Source: Tengunoibacter tsumagoiensis (GTDB lineage: Bacteria > Chloroflexota > Ktedonobacteria > Ktedonobacterales > Ktedonobacteraceae). Taken from it: a stretch of DNA of 64,000 bases. The translations under genes were made by a program, and so were the position numbers. The stretch covers positions 2,479,001 to 2,543,000 of the forward strand of contig NZ_BIFR01000001.1 of the NCBI RefSeq assembly GCF_003967535.1. Reading direction: 5' to 3'. The notes beneath the pieces were generated by a model. It did no database searches, was not told where the DNA came from, and saw only the letters and a program-made list of their open reading frames with translations. Below, in pieces: positions 1 through 7,323 of the stretch; within the stretch, counting starts at the first letter, position 1, and the number at the start of each line of letters is the position of its first letter.

Positions 1-2205
1 GCCAGAATCGCTTGCCACAAATCTATAAGCTGGCTGGTATGCTGTAGCCCACAACCGCTTCGGATGCTTTTGGTACTTTTGCGGTACAGGATAGGATGAT
101 GCCTGCCATGGGGTATGCTCATCTCCCCCAAGCTCATACGGCCCCCTAGAAAGCCGAAAAAGCATCTTTATGCCAGTCAATAACGGAGAAAGTTGCTCAT
201 AGACAGGCATCTGGACGAGTGGGTGTAACAGCTCAAGCTTGTGAATCTGTCCCCACCTCCATAAGTCTGTGGACTGACCGTAGCGACGTGACAGTTCCTC
301 GATAGCTTGTTTGAATGCCTTCTGTATCAGTTCATCCCACTCACCAGACGCAATGGATGTAAACTCCTCTAACCTTGTGAGGATTAAAGTCAGCAAAACC
401 TCTCTCATTCGCCAGTGGCTCATCAAGCCGGGATTGATTGGAGTGTGCCCATTTCCAAGCCATCCATCCTTGCAACTCTCATCAAGCCCAAAAAGCTGAT
501 CAGCAACCAGGTGATAGAGATAATCTTCTGTCATTTTCACAATAGCTGCTGCTGAACTATTGGTACTCAACGCCCCGTTCCACCGTTTTAGTAGTTCCAG
601 AGATTGCACAGCTTTCTGATCGAGAGCTTCCTCCTTCCCAGCTAAAGAACGGACAATGATGTCTCTCAAATCTATTGCAGCTTCGCTTGTCTGGTCGATC
701 TGAATGTTTCGGGCATCCTCAATGGTATATTTCTTGTTCGTAATACACGCCTTGACCAAATTTTCGATACGCTCGGCACGGTAGGCTGACATGTACTCAT
801 GAGAGATGACATATGGGTAATCTGCTGGTGTCATACGGTGATTCGCAGATACCAAGTATCCTCGCTCCGGATTTCTCTCTGCTGGAAGCTTCTCTGCAGG
901 AATAAAGCCTTGCCACGGCTCATCAGTGGAAGATAACGAGGGGAGAAAGCCCTGGAACGCCTCAGTTCTCAAGGGGATTGTTCCAATGACTTTCCAGCCA
1001 TAATTTCCATCTTGTCGCTCAACTTCTGCCCAGAGCAGATTGAGCACTGGTCCACCCCAGTGTTTTGTTGCTTCTTCTATCTCCTTGCCTGATTGAGAGC
1101 ACATTAAAGCCCAGATTCCAGACATGCTTCCCGCATCTAATCCCTTATGACCCGTCCAGGACAAGGCAAGGTCAAAGCCTGAGTGCTGCACTGGTAGAAT
1201 AGGGCCGTGGGCAGTCCAGTTGACGTGTTCCTCCTGAGCCTTCTCCTCACCTTTGACAGAAATAGGGTAAATCTTCGGGTAAGTGGCTACCCCCACTGGC
1301 TCCAAACATAATTCAGCGGTAATCGCCCCTGATACAGTGATCGACCAGGCCAAGCTCGCGTTGCGCCCAATAATCACGCCTGGAATTCCCGGAATGGACG
1401 CGCCAATTGCGAAGATTTTCCCGTCCTGAGATCTCAGCTTATTCTCCATGAAAAGCCCAGGCAACCCTAAGGGCATGTGGGGATCTCCGGCCAATATCGG
1501 CTTGCCGCTCTCAGTATGCTGGCCTGCCACGATCCAGGCATTTGACCCGCTCCTGCGTGGCAGGAGTCCAGCCCGCCTGCGGATCTCCTGGTATTCTTCC
1601 ACCAAAAAGCTCGTCTGGGCAAAGGCCGATTGAACGCCTCGCGCTGACTCCTGGTAGCTGCGATGGCCGCGTTCCCAGGTGTCTGTCTCAAGCATGGCCG
1701 CCTGCTCTAATCCCAGGCAGGCTAACGTGTTCATCCTGACCAGTTGTTCCTCCCAGTTGCCTGCTAATGACCATGAAACCAGGACCAGAACACGAACACT
1801 ATCCTTCGCCGTCCATGGCTCTGGTAAACACTTCATCAGTTTAAATTCGATCCCTAAGCTTTTTTTGCGATCCTTCTTTAAAGCGTAATTGACACCATCA
1901 GCATAACTGGTAAGAATGGAATGATAGCCCTCGTCCTGCTGTATGCGCTCGTAGCAAGCATCTACAGCCTCTAGGATACCAAGCCTGCATATCCATCTAT
2001 CAATACCAAGTGTGGCTGCCCCTGCCAGCTCTGACATACGAGCTGATGCCACGCGGCGCTGCTGCTCCATCGACCACATTCGATGAAGCGCCGCAAGATA
2101 GCCCTGGCCAAACGCAATGCTGCTCTCATCCTTTGCCTGGATGGTTGGTTGTCCCTGCTTGCTATGAGTGATAGTTGTGCCATTAGGTAAAAGTATAGTA
2201 CGCAT
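1..2205 (-). CDS. Penicillin acylase family protein (Ntn hydrolase), C-terminus cut by window edge
   Basis: This open frame starts at ATG 2205 and stays open for 735 codons to base 1, so the C-terminus lies outside the window. The family makes one precursor that self-cleaves; the new N-terminal Ser of the beta chain then hydrolyses amide bonds of acylated amines, beta-lactams or acyl-homoserine lactones. The family signature RMWSMEQQRR lies near residue 42. The cleavage and nucleophile site GSNAWIVAG puts the catalytic Ser at about residue 221, followed by the usual GDPHM. I see no signal peptide, whereas many relatives are periplasmic. It is divergent from the XRE regulator at 2420, with 214 bp between them. 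The family is secure but the substrate cannot be read from sequence. Confidence 0.88.
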   Translation of the reverse strand, partial: MRTILLPNGTTITHSKQGQPTIQAKDESSIAFGQGYLAALHRMWSMEQQRRVASARMSELAGAATLGIDRWICRLGILEAVDACYERIQQDEGYHSILTSYADGVNYALKKDRKKSLGIEFKLMKCLPEPWTAKDSVRVLVLVSWSLAGNWEEQLVRMNTLACLGLEQAAMLETDTWERGHRSYQESARGVQSAFAQTSFLVEEYQEIRRRAGLLPRRSGSNAWIVAGQHTESGKPILAGDPHMPLGLPGLFMENKLRSQDGKIFAIGASIPGIPGVIIGRNASLAWSITVSGAITAELCLEPVGVATYPKIYPISVKGEEKAQEEHVNWTAHGPILPVQHSGFDLALSWTGHKGLDAGSMSGIWALMCSQSGKEIEEATKHWGGPVLNLLWAEVERQDGNYGWKVIGTIPLRTEAFQGFLPSLSSTDEPWQGFIPAEKLPAERNPERGYLVSANHRMTPADYPYVISHEYMSAYRAERIENLVKACITNKKYTIEDARNIQIDQTSEAAIDLRDIIVRSLAGKEEALDQKAVQSLELLKRWNGALSTNSSAAAIVKMTEDYLYHLVADQLFGLDESCKDGWLGNGHTPINPGLMSHWRMREVLLTLILTRLEEFTSIASGEWDELIQKAFKQAIEELSRRYGQSTDLWRWGQIHKLELLHPLVQMPVYEQLSPLLTGIKMLFRLSRGPYELGGDEHTPWQASSYPVPQKYQKHPKRLWATAYQPAYRFVASDSG

Positions 2206-2278
2206 GCTACGCCCCTTCTACTCCTAATAGAATGATTCTCCTAAAATCGGATCATGCCAAAAGCAGGCGGAAAACACC

Positions 2279-2298
2279 ATAGCATCTCAACATGCTAT
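2279..2298. promoter_or_regulatory. 20-bp palindrome, operator candidate
   Basis: Arms ATAGCAT (2279-2285) and ATGCTAT (2292-2298) are perfect inverted repeats around a 6-base centre. The site lies between the divergent acylase and XRE genes. An almost identical palindrome occurs at 3251-3270, on the other side of the XRE gene. A pair of such sites around an HTH gene suggests binding by that regulator (inference). Confidence 0.5.
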
Positions 2299-2350
2299 AA
2301 AGATGCGTAGTACATCCGACCATACACAAGACAGCAACTCATATACATGT

Positions 2351-2386
2351 TATTATATGAATATACCATGCTATTATATGAATATA
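2351..2386 (+). repeat. Two 15-bp direct repeats in the XRE leader
   Basis: The 15-base sequence TATTATATGAATATA occurs at 2351-2365 and again at 2372-2386. The 21-bp spacing is two helical turns, so a dimeric protein could bind both on one face. The repeats lie 34-69 bp upstream of the chosen XRE start. They could carry promoter or operator function (inference). Confidence 0.4.
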
Positions 2387-2419
2387 TCAGTACATCTATT
2401 TAAGGGGGAGATCTCATTG

Positions 2420-3010
2420 ATGGAAGATACTATTTCGATGGGGCGACGAATACAGCAGAAGCGTATCGAGATGAATCTAACTCAAGAACAGATGGCAGAA
2501 CTGTTGGATGCCGCAACCACCACGATCTCCCGTTGGGAAAGCGGGGTGGTAGTCCCATCGCCTCAATATCGAAAACGACTCTGTGAGATTTTCCGGATAG
2601 AGCATAAAGAACTGTTTGGCAATGAACTCATGCTCTCTGTTTCGAACCGGGATGAGCAGACTATTCCACCTGCAGCAGCTTTTTCCTCTCCGCAGGCTTG
2701 TCGAGGGGTCCCTCAGTGGCCCAGGCCCTCATACACCCCTTCTGCGCAGCCACTTGTTGAGCTAGAAATTTCCATCCCGACCTCAGTGGTTTCGGCCAGA
2801 GAATTCCTGCAAAGTATTCAAAAGTCGGTAAAAGTCAATGGAAAACAGGCTCAGTCAATACAGGATATCCAGATCAATGACGGCAATGGCAATGGCAATA
2901 TCACCATTGCCGCTCGCCTTTACGCACCAGAACAGCTTTTGCCTCCACGCTCCGATCAGCCAGAGCAACCACCTCGACCCTATTTAATCAAAAAAACACA
3001 AGGAGAATAG
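2420..3010 (+). CDS. XRE-family helix-turn-helix regulator
   Basis: A 196-residue DNA-binding protein. The XRE/Cro helix-turn-helix spans about residues 7-66, with the usual LTQEQMAELL and the recognition-helix pattern TTISRWESG. The rest is Pro-rich and low-complexity with no domain I recognise. I chose ATG 2420 because GGGGGAG lies 9-10 bases upstream; an in-frame start at 2303 would add 39 residues encoded by the AT-rich direct repeats. The HTH resembles those fused to the NACHT proteins at 7324 and 9834, notably in the pattern W-E-x-G-x-V-x-P-S. It is followed 5 bp later by a 33-codon gene whose ribosome site lies in the end of this one. Palindromes flank it on both sides, suggesting autoregulation (inference). 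Confidence 0.75.
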   Translation: MEDTISMGRRIQQKRIEMNLTQEQMAELLDAATTTISRWESGVVVPSPQYRKRLCEIFRIEHKELFGNELMLSVSNRDEQTIPPAAAFSSPQACRGVPQWPRPSYTPSAQPLVELEISIPTSVVSAREFLQSIQKSVKVNGKQAQSIQDIQINDGNGNGNITIAARLYAPEQLLPPRSDQPEQPPRPYLIKKTQGE

Positions 3011-3015
3011 CTCTC

Positions 3016-3117
3016 ATGAAAGAAGAAAAAAGCATCTCTATCGAAAAGATGATCCATGACCTCCTCGTAGAGCATCTGTTGACACATCTTATCAATTTCC
3101 ACTGTTCCCAACAATAG
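3016..3117 (+). CDS. Small hypothetical protein (33 aa)
   Basis: A 33-codon frame beginning ATG 3016 and ending TAG 3117. AAGGAG lies inside the last codons of the XRE gene, 9 bases upstream, so translation is probably coupled. The product is short, acidic at the start, and could form one amphipathic helix. No function is recognised. The ribosome site and tight spacing favour a real gene, but length alone gives weak support. Confidence 0.4.
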   Translation: MKEEKSISIEKMIHDLLVEHLLTHLINFHCSQQ

Positions 3118-3250
3118 AAATAAGCTTCAAACGCTCCTTCTTCTGGCCTATTTTAACAAATTGGTCTACTGTAAACGTTGCTAGACATTCACCTGGTGGC
3201 ATTTTTGTATTGTATGACTCTCTTTCCTCTTTGACTCACTCTGCATCTTC

Positions 3251-3270
3251 ATAGCATCTCGACATGCTAT
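3251..3270. promoter_or_regulatory. Second copy of the XRE-flanking palindrome
   Basis: Arms ATAGCAT (3251-3257) and ATGCTAT (3264-3270) match the site at 2279-2298, with centre CTCGAC instead of CTCAAC. It lies about 130 bp past the small gene at 3016. A related but imperfect ATGC-rich sequence follows at once (3274-3290). Confidence 0.5.
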
Positions 3271-3497
3271 GGGGCTGCTATGGTATGCAGGCTCTACTTC
3301 TGGCATGCTTGTATCATCCAAGAGCATTTACGCTACAACGACCTCAACTCAATGAGAGGTAAAGGCTGAGGCGATTGTGAAATGAGACTTTTCGACGGTA
3401 CTCAGCCTGTAGTGTGTGGTCGAAACAAACAGAAATACAAGAATAAGTGTGTTTTCAATCACGGTGCTTTTACACATTTTCTCTTATATTGACATTT

Positions 3498-3681
3498 AGA
3501 GTATGTCTTAAGAGCCTGGGGACACGTTTGATGTCCCTTCCAGCTTGAAGAAACGGACGGTTTTTTGTCAAAGATGAATGAAATATACACTTGTCATGTA
3601 TATGACGTCAGACAATATCTCTTCAATAATGAAGTATCGAGGTTATCTCGATCAGCATTGGCGGCTCTTAAGACATACTCT
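3498..3681. mobile_element. MITE-like element with 19-bp perfect terminal inverted repeats
   Basis: The left end (3498-3516) AGAGTATGTCTTAAGAGCC is the exact reverse complement of the right end (3663-3681). The 146 bp between have no open frame of note. If the repeat is taken one base shorter on each side, TTA flanks both ends (3496-3498 and 3681-3683), which fits a 3-bp target duplication. Size, lack of a gene and perfect ends fit a non-autonomous transposon. The mobilising family is unknown; a TNA-type duplication is seen with some IS5-group elements, but that is only a guess. Confidence 0.65.
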
Positions 3682-3844
3682 TAGATAAAACCAGGAAAAA
3701 AGGTACTCTTTGTTGCCAAAGAGTGTCTAAAGGTGTAGTGTGTCTTTCACATCACAATCAAACACACGAAAGAAATACACAACATCATGAACTGTAATAC
3801 ATTTGCTTACGATACATCAGCAGCTCTCCCAAACGTTTGGATGA

Positions 3845-4251
3845 AGTGCTAATGCGCTCTTCAATCTCTGTGATGCATTGTTGTCGGAAGATCGTGCTCG
3901 CAGCCTGCTGGAATTGTCGCAATTGTCCAGCTTTTGCCTCAAATGGCCCAGTTTGTACCGGGCTTTGAGCAATCGGCGCATTGAACATGCGGCCTTGCAG
4001 TGGTTGTGGGTGAGCGCTTTTGAATATGAGAGCCCTCGGGATGTGTGCAACATTTGATGGGGTACTTACGTTTCTACAATAGTGAACAACTTCACCAGTC
4101 ATTGGCGTATCATACTCCTTCAGAGGTCTACTTTGTTCGTCCCAAGTGAGAACGCGAACTCATGGGGCAGCTTCTCTATAAGCCCAAGCAACGAAAGGAG
4201 TTTTCACCTTAGAAAGTCACTTTCTATTGTCTTGACAAAAGGGTTTGCCAT
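3845..4251 (+). pseudogene. Transposase pseudogene, 5' part (interrupted by group II intron)
   Basis: The frame from 3845 reads like a transposase N-terminus, with LSSFCLKWPSLYRALSN and then RRIEHAALQWLW. After in-frame stops and frame changes, the last bases before the intron read LDKRVCH. These join in frame with RDPQDSWF, which begins the 3' part at 6766, so the intron split one gene. Stops and an apparently missing internal segment show the gene was already decayed. By pattern it resembles DDE-type transposases common in Ktedonobacteria; the family name is not certain. Confidence 0.5.
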
Positions 4252-4836
4252 GTGCGCCGTTTCGGCCCACTATCAATTCCCATACAATATGGGGGAGGAA
4301 GAGAGTAAAACATCCTCCAGGACACCAGCTTACTTCGCGAGGAAACTCAAAGAGAACAAGAGCATGCTGTGAAAGCGGAAAGAAACAGAAGGCGTGTATG
4401 TTCGCGTTCCGCAAGTCCTGAACGCATGGTGAGACTGGGATTGTCGAACCCAAGTTCCGCACGGTCATACCCACGACCCGTCACTCCACGCAAAAGGTGG
4501 CGACACCGGATACACATTTGGTATGGTGAAATGTGAAAAGACACCTGAAGCCACCAGGCTGAAGGATCACTCTCTCCGGTGAGTAGCAGTTAAGGAAATT
4601 GAGAAGGAACGAAAGGGCACCTACCCGTTCTAAACGTTGATAGAGGGTAAATACGGGATCGCCTACCAGGGGAAACCCTCACGGTGACGGAACCCCCATA
4701 GTACGACAGAAAAAGAAACAACACATTGTTTTTTTTTTGAAGGAAGGGGCAGCTCTTGAAAAAGAGCCAGAGCGCACCCTTGATACAGGTGCGCAGGGAA
4801 GGTATCAAGAAGTTCATACACGCGGAGGCATGCGCA

Positions 4837-6660
4837 ATGCAAACCACCGAAACGTACCTGGGACTTCTCCGAGAACGTGGCAAGAAAGGCTTGCCACTCC
4901 AACGAGTCTATCGACAACTGTTCAATCCATATCTGTATCTCACAGCTTACGGCAAGCTGTACAGGAATGCAGGAGCCATGACCAGAGGCATCACCAGCGA
5001 GACCGTTGATGCGATGTCAACAGAGAAGATTGAGACCATCATTGCTGCTCTACGTACCGAGCGGTACCAATGGAAGCCAGCGAAGCGGGTCTACATTTTA
5101 AAGCGGAATGGGAAAAAGCGGCCACTAGGCATGCCTGTTTGGAGCGACAAACTCCTAGCGGAAGTCATCCGAATGATCCTTTCAGCTTACTATGATTGCC
5201 AATTCAGCGAACACTCGCATGGATTTCGCGAAGGACGCGGTTGTCACACCGCACTCCAGGAGATTTACTCTACTTGGAAGGGTTGTACATGGATTATCGA
5301 AGGCGATATTTCCGACTGCTTTGGATCACTCTCACACGAACTGCTCATGCACACCTTGTCAGAGAAAATCCAAGATGGACGTTTCCTTCACCTCATCAAA
5401 AAGCTCCTAGATGCAGGATATCTTGAGGAATGGACATTCAATCGTACGCTGAGTGGGGTACCACAAGGTTCAGTGCTCAGTCCTTTGCTCTCCAATATCC
5501 TACTCGATAAACTGGACACATTTGTCGAAACTACGCTGATCCCGCGCTACACGAGAGGGAAAAGAAGAAAACACAACAATGAGCATGCGCGACTCATGAA
5601 ACAGGCCAATCGCCTGCAACAAAAAGGGGAGAAGGAGGCTGCCCAGAGATTGAGAAAACGTATGCGTCAACTGCCTTCCATCGCGACCCATGATCCAGCC
5701 TACCGACGACTCCGTTATTGCCGCTATGCAGATGATTTCGTCCTCGGATTTACTGGTCCAAAATCAGAAGCAGAGGATATCAAGCGCCAACTCAGCACTT
5801 TTCTTCAAGAGGAACTTCAATTGACCCTCTCTCCAGAAAAGACGCTGATCACCCATGCAAGAAACGAAGCCGCCAAGTTCTTGGGATACGAAATCACGAC
5901 CCTGCAAGCCGATACCAAACAAAGCATCACCAAAGGAGGGGTGAAACGCCGAGGTATCAATGGAAAAACAGGGTTACGCGTGCCACGAACCATTCTGCTG
6001 GAGAAATGCAAGCGCTATGAACGACGAGGAAAACCGTGCCATCGGGCTGAGTTACTCAACGAAAGTGACTACACCATTATTGCGACGTATCAATTGGAGT
6101 ACCGAGGCATCGTCAACTATTATCGACTAGCGTACAACCTGCGTACACTCCGGCGTCTCAAATGGGTCATGGAAACCTCTCTCACCAAAACGCTCGCAGC
6201 GAAGCACCAGATCTCAGTGAGAGCAGTGTATGGCAACTATCGTACCAAACTTCAAGGAGAAGGAAGGATGTACAAAGGGTTGCACGCTGCCGTCACACGA
6301 AAAGGGAAGAAGCCATTGATCGCGACCTGGGGCGGTATCCCGCTTGTGTGGGATAGCAATGCCATCATCCAGGATAGACCACATCAACTTCCCTGGAACA
6401 ATCGGACGGAGCTAGAAAAGCGTCTTTTAGCCCAAACTTGCGAAGCCTGCGGGGTCACCTCGATCACTGACAAACTGGAAGTTCATCATATTCGCGCTCT
6501 CAAAGATCTGCAAAAATATGATGGGAGAGAAAAACCAGACTGGGTGAAGATCATGGCCGCTCGGCGGCGTAAAACGCTCGTTCTCTGTCAAACCTGTCAT
6601 AGAGAACTTCATGCAGGGCGACCACTCAGGAAAAAGGTATCACGTTCTCGGATGGAATGA
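4837..6660 (+). CDS. ltrA: Group II intron-encoded reverse transcriptase/maturase with HNH endonuclease
   Basis: The multifunctional intron protein helps its intron splice and copies it into DNA. From start 4837, the reverse-transcriptase domain spans about residues 60-360 and has the catalytic YADD at 297-300 and the SGVPQGSVLSPLLSNI block before it. The maturase region follows. A C-terminal HNH endonuclease has CEAC at 535-538, paired His at 550-551 and CQTCH at about 584. All catalytic motifs are intact and no stop interrupts the frame, so the element may be active. I chose ATG 4837 because GGAGG lies 9 bases upstream and relatives start near the same motif. A TTG at 4756 in the same frame, with AGGAAGGGG ahead, would add 27 residues. 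Confidence 0.92.
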   Translation: MQTTETYLGLLRERGKKGLPLQRVYRQLFNPYLYLTAYGKLYRNAGAMTRGITSETVDAMSTEKIETIIAALRTERYQWKPAKRVYILKRNGKKRPLGMPVWSDKLLAEVIRMILSAYYDCQFSEHSHGFREGRGCHTALQEIYSTWKGCTWIIEGDISDCFGSLSHELLMHTLSEKIQDGRFLHLIKKLLDAGYLEEWTFNRTLSGVPQGSVLSPLLSNILLDKLDTFVETTLIPRYTRGKRRKHNNEHARLMKQANRLQQKGEKEAAQRLRKRMRQLPSIATHDPAYRRLRYCRYADDFVLGFTGPKSEAEDIKRQLSTFLQEELQLTLSPEKTLITHARNEAAKFLGYEITTLQADTKQSITKGGVKRRGINGKTGLRVPRTILLEKCKRYERRGKPCHRAELLNESDYTIIATYQLEYRGIVNYYRLAYNLRTLRRLKWVMETSLTKTLAAKHQISVRAVYGNYRTKLQGEGRMYKGLHAAVTRKGKKPLIATWGGIPLVWDSNAIIQDRPHQLPWNNRTELEKRLLAQTCEACGVTSITDKLEVHHIRALKDLQKYDGREKPDWVKIMAARRRKTLVLCQTCHRELHAGRPLRKKVSRSRME

Positions 6661-6676
6661 CTCCAATGATGCTGGA

Positions 6677-6710
6677 AAGCGCAGTGCGGTGAAAGTCGCA
6701 TGCTGCGTTT
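6677..6710 (+). ncRNA. Group II intron domain V (catalytic core)
   Basis: A 34-nt hairpin with the AGC catalytic triad at 6678-6680, a GTGAAAGT loop at 6689-6696, and matching arms AAGCGCAG and CTGCGTTT (one G-U pair) with a two-base bulge. This matches the conserved size and layout of domain V, the metal-binding centre of the ribozyme. Confidence 0.88.
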
Positions 6711-6765
6711 GGAGGGGGGCATTTGGAACAGGGCGGTAACGTACCTCGCTAGATGCCTACCCTAC

Positions 6766-7227
6766 AGAGACCCACAAGACAGTTGGTTTGTCCTGTTGAG
6801 CGCCAGACTGGCCTTGTCTGACATTGTTCCACTCTACAGTCTACAGTCATCGGTTTTCGCATGAGCATGGTATCGCTATCTCAAACAAGATCTGTTGTGG
6901 GGCACTGTACGCGTTTGTACTCCCGTGCAATTTGAGCTCTGGAGTACGGTGGTTAGTATGGTGATGAATCAATTGCGGTTGGCCCGCGATCTTGGGCTGT
7001 CACAGTGTCTAGCTTGGGAGCCACCAAAGGCTGCGGTAACTCCTCGGCAGATGCGCCGAGTCATGAATCTGATTTTGGGGCAGGTTGGCACATCAGTTCG
7101 TGTGTGCCAACCGCGTGGAAAATCGCCTGAGCATGCCAAAGGGTTTCATCCCAAGCAAGAAGAACGCCATGAGGTAGTCAACAAAGGGGAAAAAGAGGCG
7201 AAAGAGGACACATCTCTGATCATTTGA
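6766..7227 (+). pseudogene. Transposase pseudogene, 3' part
   Basis: This continues the gene split by the intron. It opens with RDPQDSWFVLLS. A frame change near 6862-6875 interrupts a region that would read like RFSHEHG-YRYLKQDLLWG, so about one base is lost. After that the frame is open to TGA 7227. The conserved C-terminal segment contains PRQMRRVMNLILGQ and a basic tail PRGKSPEHAKGFHP, as in Ktedonobacteria transposases I recall. The frame from 6895 is open for 110 codons but is only the tail of a dead gene. Confidence 0.6.
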
Positions 7228-7275
7228 GGGCCATCTATCTCCCTTCATCTTCTTTTTCCTTTCCATCTCAAATGA
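7220..7275. repeat. Inverted repeat at the end of the transposase remnant
   Basis: TCATTTGAG (7220-7228) and CTCAAATGA (7267-7275) are perfect 9-bp inverted repeats overlapping the transposase stop codon. The arms lie 38 bp apart. This could be the transposon's right end or a weak terminator; no matching left end was found. Confidence 0.35.
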
Positions 7276-7323
7276 ACCGTTCACTTGAGAAAAGTCCTGT
7301 TTATGTAAACGTCAATTAATAGA

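Larger units (their letters stand above)
3118..3844. other. Gene-poor stretch with a palindrome and a MITE-like element
   Basis: No convincing coding region is seen here. The stretch holds the second XRE-flanking palindrome (3251-3270) and a 184-bp element with perfect terminal inverted repeats (3498-3681). The remainder is AT-rich and unassigned. Confidence 0.6.
4252..6765 (+). mobile_element. Group II intron with encoded reverse transcriptase
   Basis: The 5' end at 4252 reads GTGCG, the conserved group II intron start. About 500 bases of structured ribozyme RNA (domains I-IV) precede the reverse-transcriptase gene. A 34-nt domain V lies at 6677-6710. A domain VI-like hairpin follows, closed by GGCAT and ATGCC with an unpaired A before the right arm. 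The intron ends near TACCCTAC at 6765. The flanking transposase remnants join in frame across these boundaries, which supports them independently. The element moves by RNA splicing and target-primed reverse transcription. Boundaries are good to a few bases. Confidence 0.85.

Noticed and set aside
3785..4102. Minus-strand 105-codon frame as a gene
   Set aside because: It is the shadow of a transposase remnant on the plus strand and has no ribosome site or known motif.
4756..6660. Retron or diversity-generating retroelement
   Set aside because: The reverse transcriptase has maturase and HNH domains and lies inside a group II intron with domain V, which explains it fully.
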